64,000 bases of DNA, taken from Schaalia odontolytica (GTDB lineage: Bacteria; Actinomycetota; Actinomycetes; Actinomycetales; Actinomycetaceae). The notes below the pieces were generated by a model, which made no database searches, had not been told where the DNA came from, and saw only the letters and a list, made by a program, of their open reading frames with translations. Position numbers and translations under genes: made by a program. The stretch is from positions 1,302,001 through 1,366,000 of the forward strand of contig NZ_CP046315.1 in NCBI RefSeq assembly GCF_009730335.1. The letters are read 5' to 3'. Below are positions 36,261 through 44,717 of this stretch, piece by piece. Position 1 is the stretch's first letter. Each line of letters starts with the position of its first letter.

Positions 36261-37604
36261 ATGGATCTGTTTGATTCTGAATCTGTCGACGAGTCGGGCG
36301 TGCCTGCTTTCAACGCGGGCGCGCCCCTCGCCGTTCGTATGCGCCCGACGACCCTCGATGAGGTTGTTGGACAGTCTCACTTGCTCGGCGAGGGGGCGCC
36401 GCTGCGCCGCCTCCTGTCCCCTGGTTCGAGTGACGGTGTCGCCGTTTCCTCAGTGGTGCTGTGGGGCCCGCCGGGCACGGGTAAGACGACCCTCGCTTAT
36501 CTGATTGCGCGCGCGTCGGGGCGACGTTTCGTTGAGCTGTCCGCAGTTTCCTCCGGGGTGAGCGACGTCCGGCGCGTGGTGGATGATGCGCGCCGAACCC
36601 TCGCGAGCGGGGGACAAGAGACGATTCTGTTCGTCGACGAGGTGCATCGCTTTTCTAAGTCACAGCAGGATTCGCTGCTTCCGGCGGTTGAGAATCGCTG
36701 GGTTGTGCTCGTCGCGGCAACGACTGAGAATCCGTCCTTCTCTGTTATTTCGCCGCTGCTCTCGCGTTCCCTCCTCTTGACGTTGCGCCCCCTGGATTCT
36801 GATGCAATCGAGGGGCTGATCCGCCGTGCGCTGGCCGATGAACGGGGTCTCGCGCGGCGTTTCTCGATCACGGACGAGGCCGTGGCCGGCCTCGTGCGCC
36901 TGGCGGGTTCGGATGCACGTAAGTCGTTGACTCTCCTCGAGGCGGCGGCAGGCGTTGCCAGTGATGACGGCTCTGGCGAGATCACTGTCGCGAGCGTCGA
37001 GGCTGCGGCGAATCAGGCGCTCGTTCGATGGAGCAAGGACCAACACTACGATGTCGCGAGCGCGTTCATTAAGTCGATGCGCGGGTCCGACGTGGACGCC
37101 TCACTGCACTATCTCGCCCGCATGATCGAGGCCGGGGAGGATCCGCGCTTTATCGCGCGGCGCATCATGATCGCGGCATCTGAGGAAATTGGGATGGCGG
37201 CTCCCGAGGTTCTCACGACGTGTGTGAGTGTCGCGCAGGGCGTCACGCTCATCGGTATGCCCGAGGCGCGTCTCCTGCTCGCCCAGGCGGTTGTCGCCGT
37301 GGCGACAGCCCCGAAGTCGAATGCGACGTACCTGGCGATTGATCGCGCGATCGCTGACGTGCGCGCCGGACGTGGGGGAGCGGTGCCCGAACATTTGCGC
37401 GACGCGCACTATGCCGGTGCGAAAACTCTGGGCCATGGCGACGGATACCTCTACGCGCACGATCAGCCGCACCATGTCGCCGCGCAGCAGTACCTCCCCG
37501 ACGACCTGGAAGGCACCCGTTACTATGAGCCAACCGAGAACGGACATGAGGCGATGCTCACGAAGCGGCTCGGTGTGATTCGCAATCTGCTGAAAAGACG
37601 CTAG
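36261..37604 (+). CDS. rarA: Replication-associated recombination protein A (RarA/MgsA)
   Basis: AAA+ ATPase that acts at stalled replication forks. The 447-residue protein has Walker A GPPGTGKTT near 75, Walker B ILFVDEVHRF near 124, sensor 1 AATTENPSF, and the C-terminal tetramerisation region with DVASAFIKSMRGSDVDAS. The start is taken as the ATG at 36261, 10 bases after the surface protein stop; a GTG at 36231 inside that gene is possible but less like the family. Its stop forms part of the putative rpsD -10. Confidence 0.93.
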   Translation: MDLFDSESVDESGVPAFNAGAPLAVRMRPTTLDEVVGQSHLLGEGAPLRRLLSPGSSDGVAVSSVVLWGPPGTGKTTLAYLIARASGRRFVELSAVSSGVSDVRRVVDDARRTLASGGQETILFVDEVHRFSKSQQDSLLPAVENRWVVLVAATTENPSFSVISPLLSRSLLLTLRPLDSDAIEGLIRRALADERGLARRFSITDEAVAGLVRLAGSDARKSLTLLEAAAGVASDDGSGEITVASVEAAANQALVRWSKDQHYDVASAFIKSMRGSDVDASLHYLARMIEAGEDPRFIARRIMIAASEEIGMAAPEVLTTCVSVAQGVTLIGMPEARLLLAQAVVAVATAPKSNATYLAIDRAIADVRAGRGGAVPEHLRDAHYAGAKTLGHGDGYLYAHDQPHHVAAQQYLPDDLEGTRYYEPTENGHEAMLTKRLGVIRNLLKRR

Positions 37605-37607
37605 GAT
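37579..37607 (+). promoter_or_regulatory. Candidate rpsD promoter inside the end of rarA
   Basis: TTCGCA (37579-37584) and TAGGAT (37602-37607) are 17 bases apart. This would start a leader of about 110 bases in front of rpsD. Confidence 0.5.
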
Positions 37608-37678
37608 GGAACAGTTGTCCGCACCAGCGGGCACCTGGGGCCTTAGCCGACGGACCGACGTGATCCTGGAGTTGGCCC

Positions 37679-37699
37679 CATGCCGGGAATCCCGGCATG
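37679..37699 (+). promoter_or_regulatory. Leader hairpin upstream of rpsD
   Basis: A perfect 9-pair hairpin (CATGCCGGG, AAT, CCCGGCATG) lies 24 bases before the rpsD ATG in a leader of about 110 bases. S4 represses its own mRNA in several bacteria by leader binding, so this could be part of an S4-responsive structure; that is inference. Confidence 0.5.
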
Positions 37700-37723
37700 A
37701 CATGAGAAACAGGAAGAAGAAAC

Positions 37724-38347
37724 ATGGCAACGAATCGTTCCCGCAAGCAGGTGCGCGAGTCCCGCGCCCTCGGTCTGGCTCTGACCCCCAAGGCCGTCCG
37801 CTACTTCGAGAAGCGCCCCTACGGCCCCGGTGAGCACGGCCGCACCCGTCGCCGCCAGGACTCCGACTACGCCGTTCGTCTGAAGGAAAAGCAGCGTCTG
37901 CGCGCGCAGTACGGTATCCGTGAGTCGCAGCTGCGCCGCGCCTTCGAAGAGGCCCGTCGCACCGCCGGCCTGACCGGTGAGAACCTGGTCGAGCTGCTCG
38001 AGATGCGTCTCGACTCCCTCGTCCTGCGCGCTGGCTTCGCCCGCACCATCCAGCAGGCCCGCCAGTTCGTCGTGCACCGTCACATCCTCGTTGACGGCAA
38101 GATCGTCGACCGCCCCTCGTTCCGCGTGAAGCCCGGCCAGACCCTGCAGGTCAAGCCGAAGTCGCAGACTACGGTTCCCTTCGAGATCGCCGCTGAGGGT
38201 ATTCACCGGGACGTGCTGCCCGCCGTCCCCGAGTACCTGGATGTCGAGCTGTCCCGCCTCAAGGCGACCCTGGTGCGTCGCCCCAAGCGCGCTGAGGTCC
38301 CCGTGACCGTCGACGTCCAGATGGTCGTCGAGCACTACTCGCGCTGA
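37724..38347 (+). CDS. rpsD: 30S ribosomal protein S4
   Basis: Small-subunit assembly protein, 207 residues. The S4 RNA-binding domain is seen at RLDSLVLRAGFARTIQQARQ and VVHRHILVDGKIVDRPSFRV (about 88-125). The N-terminus MATNRSRKQVRESRALG lacks the zinc cysteines of the C+ form. The gene stands alone between its own leader and a strong terminator, as usual in actinobacteria. Confidence 0.97.
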   Translation: MATNRSRKQVRESRALGLALTPKAVRYFEKRPYGPGEHGRTRRRQDSDYAVRLKEKQRLRAQYGIRESQLRRAFEEARRTAGLTGENLVELLEMRLDSLVLRAGFARTIQQARQFVVHRHILVDGKIVDRPSFRVKPGQTLQVKPKSQTTVPFEIAAEGIHRDVLPAVPEYLDVELSRLKATLVRRPKRAEVPVTVDVQMVVEHYSR

Positions 38348-38359
38348 CGCTCGTCTTTC

Positions 38360-38391
38360 CTGCGCCCCCGAGCTTCGGCTTGGGGGCGCAG
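38360..38391 (+). terminator. Intrinsic terminator of rpsD
   Basis: A 14-pair G+C-rich stem with a TTCG tetraloop (one G-U) followed by TTATTT. Confidence 0.92.
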
Positions 38392-38468
38392 TTATTTCAT
38401 GTATCCCACTGTCCGCTTTCGCGTGCCGATGTGCCGCAACGGGTGGATACCGACTAACATGGGGCACT

Positions 38469-41177
38469 ATGCGTACGTCTGAAATCCGCACCCGCTGGCT
38501 CGACTACTTCGAGAAGCAGGGTCATGAGATTCGTCCTTCCGTTTCTCTCGTCTCTCCGGAGCCTTCGATTCTGTTCACGATCGCGGGCATGGTTCCGTTC
38601 ATCCCCTACATTACGGGCGTTGAGCCCGCGCCGTGGCCGCGAGCTGCGTCGGTGCAGAAGTGCATTCGCACGAACGACATCGACAACGTCGGTAAGACGA
38701 CCCGTCACGGCACGTTCTTCCAGATGAACGGCAACTTCTCCTTCGGCGATTACTTTAAGGAAGGTGCGATTAACTACGCGTGGGAGCTGCTGACCGGCTC
38801 GCGCGACGAGGGCAAGTACGGCCTCGATGGTGATCGCTTCTGGGTGACCCTGTGGGATCAGGACGACGAGGCTTTCGGTGTGCTGACGAAGCAGATCGGC
38901 ATGGATCCCAAGCACATCGTGCGCCTGCCGCGCGAGGAGAACTTCTGGGACACGGGCCAGCCCGGCCCCGCGGGTCCGTGTGCCGAGTGGCACTACGACC
39001 GCGGTCCCGAATACGGCCCCGAGGCCGTGGGCGGTACCGTCGACCCGGGTGGTGACCGCTACCTCGAGGTGTGGAACCTGGTCTTCGACCAGTACATGCG
39101 CGGTGAGGGTTCCGGCAAGGACTACCCGCTGCTGGGTGAGCTGGACAAGAAGGCGATCGATACGGGCGCCGGCCTGGAGCGTCTGGCTTTCGTCATGCAG
39201 GACAAGCCCAACATGTACGAGATCGACGAGGTCTTCCCCGTCATCGAGGCCGCCATGCAGATGAGCGGTAAGCGTTACGGTCTGGGCGCCGCGGGCCCTG
39301 AGGCCGGCGCCGCCTATGACGACGACGTGCGCATGCGCGTCGTCGCTGACCACGTGCGGTCCTCTCTCATGCTGATTGGCGACGGAGTGCGTCCCGGCAA
39401 CGATGGCCGCGGCTACGTGCTGCGCCGCCTTATCCGCCGTGCCGTTCGCTCGATGCGTCTGCTCGGCGTCGACGAGGCAACCATGCCGACGCTGCTGACG
39501 GCGTCGAAGGACGCGATGAAGGCGTCGTATCCCGAGCTGGAGATCAACTGGAAGACGATCTCCGAAGTCGCTTACGCGGAGGAAGATGCGTTCCGTCGTA
39601 CCCTCAGCGCCGGCACGACGATCCTGGATGCGGCGGTTGCAACGGCGAAGGAATCGAAGGGCGCCCCCGTGATTTCTGGTGCGTCGGCATTCTCGCTGCA
39701 CGACACCTACGGTTTCCCGATCGATCTGACCCTCGAGATGGCCGCCGAACAGGGCGTGTCGGTCGACGAGGAGGGTTTCCGCACTCTGATGGCCGAGCAG
39801 AAGGAGCGTGCACGCGCCGACGCTCGCTCGAAGAAGACCGGGCACACCGACGTTCGCGTATTCCATGACATTGAGAAGGCGATGGGCGGCGGCTCGACGT
39901 TCCTGGGCTACACGGAGCAGGCTGCTGAGGCCACCGTTGAGGCTTTGCTTGTCGATGGTGTGGCGGCTCCGGCTGCCAGTGCTCCCGCCGAAGTTGAGGT
40001 TATCCTCGATCGCACTCCGTTCTATGCTGAGATGGGTGGCCAGCTCGCCGACCACGGCACCATTCGCCTTGCAGGTGGCGGTGTTGTCGAGGTCCACGAC
40101 GTCCAGGCACCGATTCGTGGCCTGAGCGTACACCGTGGCACCCTCACCGAGGGCGGCATGACGGTGGGCGAGAAGGCGTACGCCGAGATCGACGGCGAGC
40201 GTCGTCTCGCCATTGCGCGTGCTCACACCGCGACCCACATGGTGTACGCGGGCCTGCGTAACGTCGTGTCGGAGGACCTCACCCAGGCGGGTTCGGAGAA
40301 CTCGCCGTCGCGTCTGCGTTTCGACTTCCGCCATGGGTCCGCTCTTGAGGGCTCGCAGCTGAGCGACATTGAGGCTCTCGTCAACGAGAAGCTTGCCGAG
40401 GATCTGGCCGTGACCACCGAGGTCATGAGTATCGATGCCGCGCGGGAAGCCGGCGCGATCGCATTGTTTGGTGAGAAGTACGGTTCCGAGGTTCGCGTCG
40501 TCACCATCGGTGATGGGTTCGACCGTGAGCTGTGCGGTGGCACCCACGTGCCCACGACCGGTCACATCGGCCGCATCACGGTGCTCTCCGAGGGATCCGT
40601 CGGCTCGGGCGTGCGTCGTATCGACGCCCTGGTGGGCGACGGCGCATACGAGTTCCAGGCCAAGGAACATGCGCTTGTCAACCAGCTCTCCCAGCTCGTG
40701 GGCGGCCGCGCAGATGAACTGCCCGAGCGCATTGAGTCGCTGCTGGCCAAGCTGCGCGAGTCCGAGAAGGAGCTCGAGAAGGTCCGTACGGCACAGGCTC
40801 TGAGCCAGGGCGCCGATCTGGCAGCTTCCGCGAAGGCTATCGGTCCCGTGACCGTCGTCGCCTCTGCAGTTGGTGAGATGCCGTCCGCGGACGCTCTGCG
40901 TACCCTCGCGCTCGACGTGCGCGACCGCCTCGGCAATGATCGCGGGACTGTCGTTGCCCTCGGTGGCGTCGTCGGCGGCAAGCCGTCGCTGGTCGTCGCG
41001 ACGAATGAGGCAGCGCGCGAGGCATCGGTGAAAGCCGGTGCGCTGGTTCGCGCCGTCGGCAAGCACATGGGCGGTGGCGGCGGTGGCCGTGACGACATCG
41101 CCCAGGGCGGCGGCACCAAGCCTGAGGGTCTTGCCGATGCGATTGACGCGATCCGCAAGGAAATCGAGGCTCTGTGA
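38469..41177 (+). CDS. alaS: Alanine--tRNA ligase
   Basis: Class II synthetase, 902 residues. The aminoacylation domain begins RTRWLDYFEKQGHEIRPS, and the editing domain carries the zinc motif HTATHM near 585 and CGGTH near 690. A DHHA1 domain with GGGGGGRDDIAQGGG ends the protein. TAACAT ends 8 bases before the ATG, so the message is near leaderless. It overlaps ruvX by 4 bases (GTGA). Confidence 0.96.
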   Translation: MRTSEIRTRWLDYFEKQGHEIRPSVSLVSPEPSILFTIAGMVPFIPYITGVEPAPWPRAASVQKCIRTNDIDNVGKTTRHGTFFQMNGNFSFGDYFKEGAINYAWELLTGSRDEGKYGLDGDRFWVTLWDQDDEAFGVLTKQIGMDPKHIVRLPREENFWDTGQPGPAGPCAEWHYDRGPEYGPEAVGGTVDPGGDRYLEVWNLVFDQYMRGEGSGKDYPLLGELDKKAIDTGAGLERLAFVMQDKPNMYEIDEVFPVIEAAMQMSGKRYGLGAAGPEAGAAYDDDVRMRVVADHVRSSLMLIGDGVRPGNDGRGYVLRRLIRRAVRSMRLLGVDEATMPTLLTASKDAMKASYPELEINWKTISEVAYAEEDAFRRTLSAGTTILDAAVATAKESKGAPVISGASAFSLHDTYGFPIDLTLEMAAEQGVSVDEEGFRTLMAEQKERARADARSKKTGHTDVRVFHDIEKAMGGGSTFLGYTEQAAEATVEALLVDGVAAPAASAPAEVEVILDRTPFYAEMGGQLADHGTIRLAGGGVVEVHDVQAPIRGLSVHRGTLTEGGMTVGEKAYAEIDGERRLAIARAHTATHMVYAGLRNVVSEDLTQAGSENSPSRLRFDFRHGSALEGSQLSDIEALVNEKLAEDLAVTTEVMSIDAAREAGAIALFGEKYGSEVRVVTIGDGFDRELCGGTHVPTTGHIGRITVLSEGSVGSGVRRIDALVGDGAYEFQAKEHALVNQLSQLVGGRADELPERIESLLAKLRESEKELEKVRTAQALSQGADLAASAKAIGPVTVVASAVGEMPSADALRTLALDVRDRLGNDRGTVVALGGVVGGKPSLVVATNEAAREASVKAGALVRAVGKHMGGGGGGRDDIAQGGGTKPEGLADAIDAIRKEIEAL

Positions 41178-41662
41178 GCATTCGTCGGGGGATTCGTATC
41201 GGCGTGGACGTCGGCACCGTGCGTGTCGGCGTCAGCCGGTGCGACCCCGACGGCATTCTCACGATGCCCGTCGAAACCCTTCACAGGGCTCCCGATCTGT
41301 CCGATCTTGATCGCCTTGCCGACATTGTACGTAGCTACGACGCGATCGAAGTGATCGTTGGACTTCCTCGGCACTTGCGTGGGGGAGAGGGGATCTCAGC
41401 GAAGGGGGCGCGTAAGTATGCGCGCCGCATTAAGAAGCTTGTTCCCGATGTTCGTGTGGCGATGGTCGACGAACGTATGACGTCCAACCAGGCGCACGCG
41501 CGTCTTCGCGCATCCGGGATTCCTGAGATCGAGCATCGCAGCGTCATCGACCAGGTCGCGGCGCAGATTATTTTGGAACAGGCACTTGAGCTCGAGCGCA
41601 TGGGCGGTCGAGCTCCCGGTGAGGAAATCATCCTCGAACCAAGTGAAGGAGCGCACGCATGA
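41174..41662 (+). CDS. ruvX: Putative pre-16S rRNA nuclease / Holliday junction resolvase-like YqgF
   Basis: A 162-residue RNase H-fold protein. GVDVGTVRVGVSRCDPDG near residue 10, VIVGLPRHLRGGEG in the middle, and VDERMTSNQA near 100 carry the acidic residues. In E. coli YqgF processes the 5' end of 16S rRNA. It sits between alaS and mltG as in most actinobacteria, overlapping both by 4 bases. Confidence 0.93.
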   Translation: MSIRRGIRIGVDVGTVRVGVSRCDPDGILTMPVETLHRAPDLSDLDRLADIVRSYDAIEVIVGLPRHLRGGEGISAKGARKYARRIKKLVPDVRVAMVDERMTSNQAHARLRASGIPEIEHRSVIDQVAAQIILEQALELERMGGRAPGEEIILEPSEGAHA

Positions 41663-43095
41663 GTACGCCTCCCCCTTACCCCTTCCGTTCTCGTCGAGAG
41701 ATTCATTCCGGCGAGCGAAAGGTCTATTCGGATGCCGAGCTACACGAGCAGCATGCATCGCAGGACGCGACTGCGATGCCCGCTCAGGGAACCGACTTGC
41801 GCGGAGGTTCCTCTCGTGACGAGGCCGTGGCGCCCGTTGCGGCAACGGCGCGGGGTGAGCGCACACTTCCCTCTTTCGACGAGGTGACGGATACGGGCGC
41901 GATGCCTCGCGTGTCCGGTGCGGCGCTGCGTCAGCGCAGTGCAGCGCTGCGAGCAGAATCGCCTTCTGAGACCACGGGCATGCGTTCTCGCCGCCTTGCC
42001 AGCGAACGACGAGCGGCGCGCAAGCGCAAGCGCCGCCGTCGGGTGCGTTCCTTCTTCATCATCGTTCTGGTGCTTGGCCTGCTGGCCGGTGCCAGCTACG
42101 TCGCCTACGATCAGCTCTTTAACTCGTCGACGACTGCATCGGATGACTTCCCCGGGCCGGGCACCGGCTCGGTCGAGGTGACGATCGCAGAGAATTCCTC
42201 CGGTCGTGATATCGGCCAGACGCTCGTGGATGCCGGCGTCGTAAAGTCCGTCGGAGCCTTCGTGCGTCAGTTCGAGAAGACGCCGGCATCGATGTCGATT
42301 CGTCCCGGTACGTACCGCCTGAAGCAACAGATGAGCGCCGCCGGTGCGCTCGCAGGCCTGCTGGACGAGACGAACCGCGTCGATTCGACGATTACGATCA
42401 CGTCGGGTCAGAAGATGTCCGAGGTCAAGAAGCGGATCGTCGACATCATGGGCGTCACCGAGGAACAGGTGGACGCTGCTTTCGCCGACACGGAAGCGAT
42501 CGGCCTGCCGTCTGAGGCTGGCGGAAACGCCGAAGGATGGCTGCTGCCCGGTTCCTACGAGGTCTCCGAGGATGACACCCCGACGACCGTCATCGCGCGG
42601 ATGGTGAAGGGAACCGTCGATGAGCTTGATCGTCTCGGCGTTGCCCCCGCGGATCGGCAGACCGTCCTGATTAAGGCGTCGATCGTGGATGGTGAAATGA
42701 ACATCGACAAGTACATGCCGATGGTCGCTCGCGTCATCGAGAATCGCCTCGCCGACACGAACGGTGAGACGAAGGGCTACCTCGGCATGGACTCGACCGT
42801 CCTGTACGGCGTCGGAAAGACCAGCGGTGTTCCGGACCAGGCGGACCTGGACAACGACAATCCCTACAACACGCGCCTGCACGCAGGTCTGCCTCCGACC
42901 CCGATTGGACAGCCGAACGAGAAGGCGATCAAGGCAGTCCTGAACCCTGCTGAGGGCAACTGGCTGTACTTTGTGACCGTCAACCTGGATACGGGTGAGA
43001 CCCTGTTTGCCTCGACTCTCGAGGAACAGGAGAAGAACCGCGAACAGTTCAAGGCGTACTGCGCCGCAAACCCGAAGGTCTGCACCGCGTCATGA
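41659..43095 (+). CDS. mltG: Endolytic murein transglycosylase MltG
   Basis: MltG cuts nascent glycan strands at the cytoplasmic membrane. The 478-residue protein has a long charged cytoplasmic N-terminus with an Arg/Lys run (120-130), one membrane helix (131-150), and an extracellular YceG domain. The catalytic glutamate is taken to be that in KASIVDGEMNIDKY; GLPPTPIGQPNEKAIKAVLNP is the conserved closing block. The long N-terminal extension is common in actinobacteria. Confidence 0.93.
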   Translation: MSTPPPYPFRSRREIHSGERKVYSDAELHEQHASQDATAMPAQGTDLRGGSSRDEAVAPVAATARGERTLPSFDEVTDTGAMPRVSGAALRQRSAALRAESPSETTGMRSRRLASERRAARKRKRRRRVRSFFIIVLVLGLLAGASYVAYDQLFNSSTTASDDFPGPGTGSVEVTIAENSSGRDIGQTLVDAGVVKSVGAFVRQFEKTPASMSIRPGTYRLKQQMSAAGALAGLLDETNRVDSTITITSGQKMSEVKKRIVDIMGVTEEQVDAAFADTEAIGLPSEAGGNAEGWLLPGSYEVSEDDTPTTVIARMVKGTVDELDRLGVAPADRQTVLIKASIVDGEMNIDKYMPMVARVIENRLADTNGETKGYLGMDSTVLYGVGKTSGVPDQADLDNDNPYNTRLHAGLPPTPIGQPNEKAIKAVLNPAEGNWLYFVTVNLDTGETLFASTLEEQEKNREQFKAYCAANPKVCTAS

Positions 43096-43961
43096 TGTGG
43101 GCAGGTGTCATCGGTTCCCCGATTGAGCACTCCCTGTCCCCGGTGATCCACCGGGCGGCATGGGAAGACCTCGGAATTGTGGGATGGGAGTACCGCCGCA
43201 TCGAGCACGATGGGGCGAGCCTGCCCGAGTTCATCTCAGGGTTGGACGAGTCCTTCCGCGGTCTGTCGGTCACGATGCCCTGCAAGCAGGCGATCATTCC
43301 GCTCCTGGACGCGATCGATCCGCTTGCCATTGGAGTTGGTGCCGTCAACACGGTGGTTCCTTCCTTCGGCGTACTTGCCGGCTTCAACACGGATGTCACG
43401 GGGATCGCGTCGGCGATTCGGCGCGCGTGCTCGCAGGCGGACCGAGCGCTCCCGACAAGTGCCGTCGTGCTCGGGGCGCGAGCCACGGCCTCGTCTGCGC
43501 TCGCCGCCCTCGGTGAGCTTGGCATTGTGACCTCCACCGTCGCCGCGCGCCGTTTCGGGGGACCCGGTTCCGTCGTCGCTGCATCCTCTCGACTGGGCGT
43601 CAGTATCGAACAGGTGCTCTGGTCGGATCGCGGTGCGGTTCTTCGTGCCGTCAGCGGTGCTGACCTCGTGATTTCGACGCTGCCCGCTGGCGTTGCTGAC
43701 TCGCTTGCCGAGGAGATGACAGTTCGCGAGGGCCAGGTTCTCCTTGACGTTGTCTACTCTCCTCGCGAGACGGCGCTGCGCAGCGCCTTCGAAAGGAACG
43801 GCGGCATCGTTGCCGAAGGTACCGACATGCTCATCTTCCAGGCGGCAGCGCAGGTACAGCTCATGACGGGGCGCAGCCCGAAGACCGATGTCATGCGTGG
43901 CGCTCTGGAGGCGGAACTTGCTCGGCGTGCACGGGCGAGTGGGGGAGGAGCTGCCTCGTGA
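43092..43961 (+). CDS. aroE: Shikimate dehydrogenase family protein
   Basis: A 289-residue AroE family protein. The substrate side is canonical: GSPIEHSLSP, SVTMPCKQ with catalytic Lys65, GAVNT and GFNTD with Asp101. The nucleotide-binding loop reads VLGARATASSAL in place of the usual GAGGA type, so cofactor binding may differ. It lies directly after mltG (4-base overlap). The neighbouring aroC/aroK/aroB often found next to it are absent here; a prepilin peptidase gene follows instead. Confidence 0.88.
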   Translation: MMWAGVIGSPIEHSLSPVIHRAAWEDLGIVGWEYRRIEHDGASLPEFISGLDESFRGLSVTMPCKQAIIPLLDAIDPLAIGVGAVNTVVPSFGVLAGFNTDVTGIASAIRRACSQADRALPTSAVVLGARATASSALAALGELGIVTSTVAARRFGGPGSVVAASSRLGVSIEQVLWSDRGAVLRAVSGADLVISTLPAGVADSLAEEMTVREGQVLLDVVYSPRETALRSAFERNGGIVAEGTDMLIFQAAAQVQLMTGRSPKTDVMRGALEAELARRARASGGGAAS

Positions 43962-44650
43962 TCGTGACGTGGCTGCCGTCGTGGCTGAGCACCGATCTGT
44001 CTTTGATCTCAGGTTTTCTCACCTGGATCGTCGTTCTTTCCTGGCTGTGGCGGTCGGGATGGAAGATTCAGCGCCGCTACTTCATCGAAGCGACGCAAAA
44101 GCCCCTCACACGCAATGCGATCGTGTGGAGCGCGGGTATCGTCGGAGCAATCTTCTTTGTCGCGGCGCAGATGCGTCCCGGTATGCCCGGTGTGATGACG
44201 GTTGCGATGATCGGCGCGCTGAGCGCTTACGTCGATGCTCGTACCCATCGGTTGCCCAACGCGTACACGGTCGCAATGGGCATCGGTGTCGTCCTCGGTG
44301 TGATCGTCGGCGGCGTGATTTCACCGCTGTGGCAGGAACGCCTCCTCGGCGCGCTCATCGGTGCGCTTATTTGGTTCGTGCCGATTGCATTGTTGAATCG
44401 CTTGCCCGGCGGGATGGGCGGTGGTGACGTCAAGCTGGCTCCGGTGTTGGGAGCATTGGTCGGTTCCGTGGGACTGCACGCTGCGTTTTTTGCCCTCGCG
44501 CTCTCCTTCGTGTCCGCGGGCGTCGCGGCACTGTGGAAGATCGTCGTCGGATCCGCTGGCACGAAAACACGCGTTCCGATGGGCCCCTGGATGATCGGGG
44601 CAGCGCTCGTTGGCACCATCGCATGGGGCGTTGTCCCCGACTGGCTGTAG
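43958..44650 (+). CDS. A24-family prepilin peptidase (orphan)
   Basis: A 230-residue membrane protein with about six helices. The two catalytic aspartates of type IV prepilin peptidases are present in AYVDARTHRLPN and GGGDVKL. The N-terminal cysteine/methylase domain of full-length enzymes is lacking, as in the short actinobacterial form. No pilin or Tad genes are near. GTG start overlapping the aroE stop by 4 bases. Confidence 0.85.
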   Translation: MIVTWLPSWLSTDLSLISGFLTWIVVLSWLWRSGWKIQRRYFIEATQKPLTRNAIVWSAGIVGAIFFVAAQMRPGMPGVMTVAMIGALSAYVDARTHRLPNAYTVAMGIGVVLGVIVGGVISPLWQERLLGALIGALIWFVPIALLNRLPGGMGGGDVKLAPVLGALVGSVGLHAAFFALALSFVSAGVAALWKIVVGSAGTKTRVPMGPWMIGAALVGTIAWGVVPDWL

Positions 44651-44705
44651 GGATCAGCGCAGGTCTTATCGTGGACCACGCCGGGACGAGTGCGCGTCCG
44701 GATGG

Positions 44706-44711
44706 GACAAT
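44706..44711 (+). promoter_or_regulatory. Candidate -10 element for a leaderless trpE message
   Basis: GACAAT ends 6 bases before the trpE GTG. No ribosome site and no leader peptide with tandem Trp codons were seen in the 67-base gap. Confidence 0.4.
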
Positions 44712-44717
44712 AGAGCG

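Noticed and set aside
38392-38468. T-box leader before alaS (and before hisS or aspS)
   Set aside because: The gaps are too short and lack the T-box sequence and specifier stem.
44651-44717. Trp attenuator before trpE
   Set aside because: No short leader ORF with Trp codons and no alternative hairpins were found in the 67-base gap.
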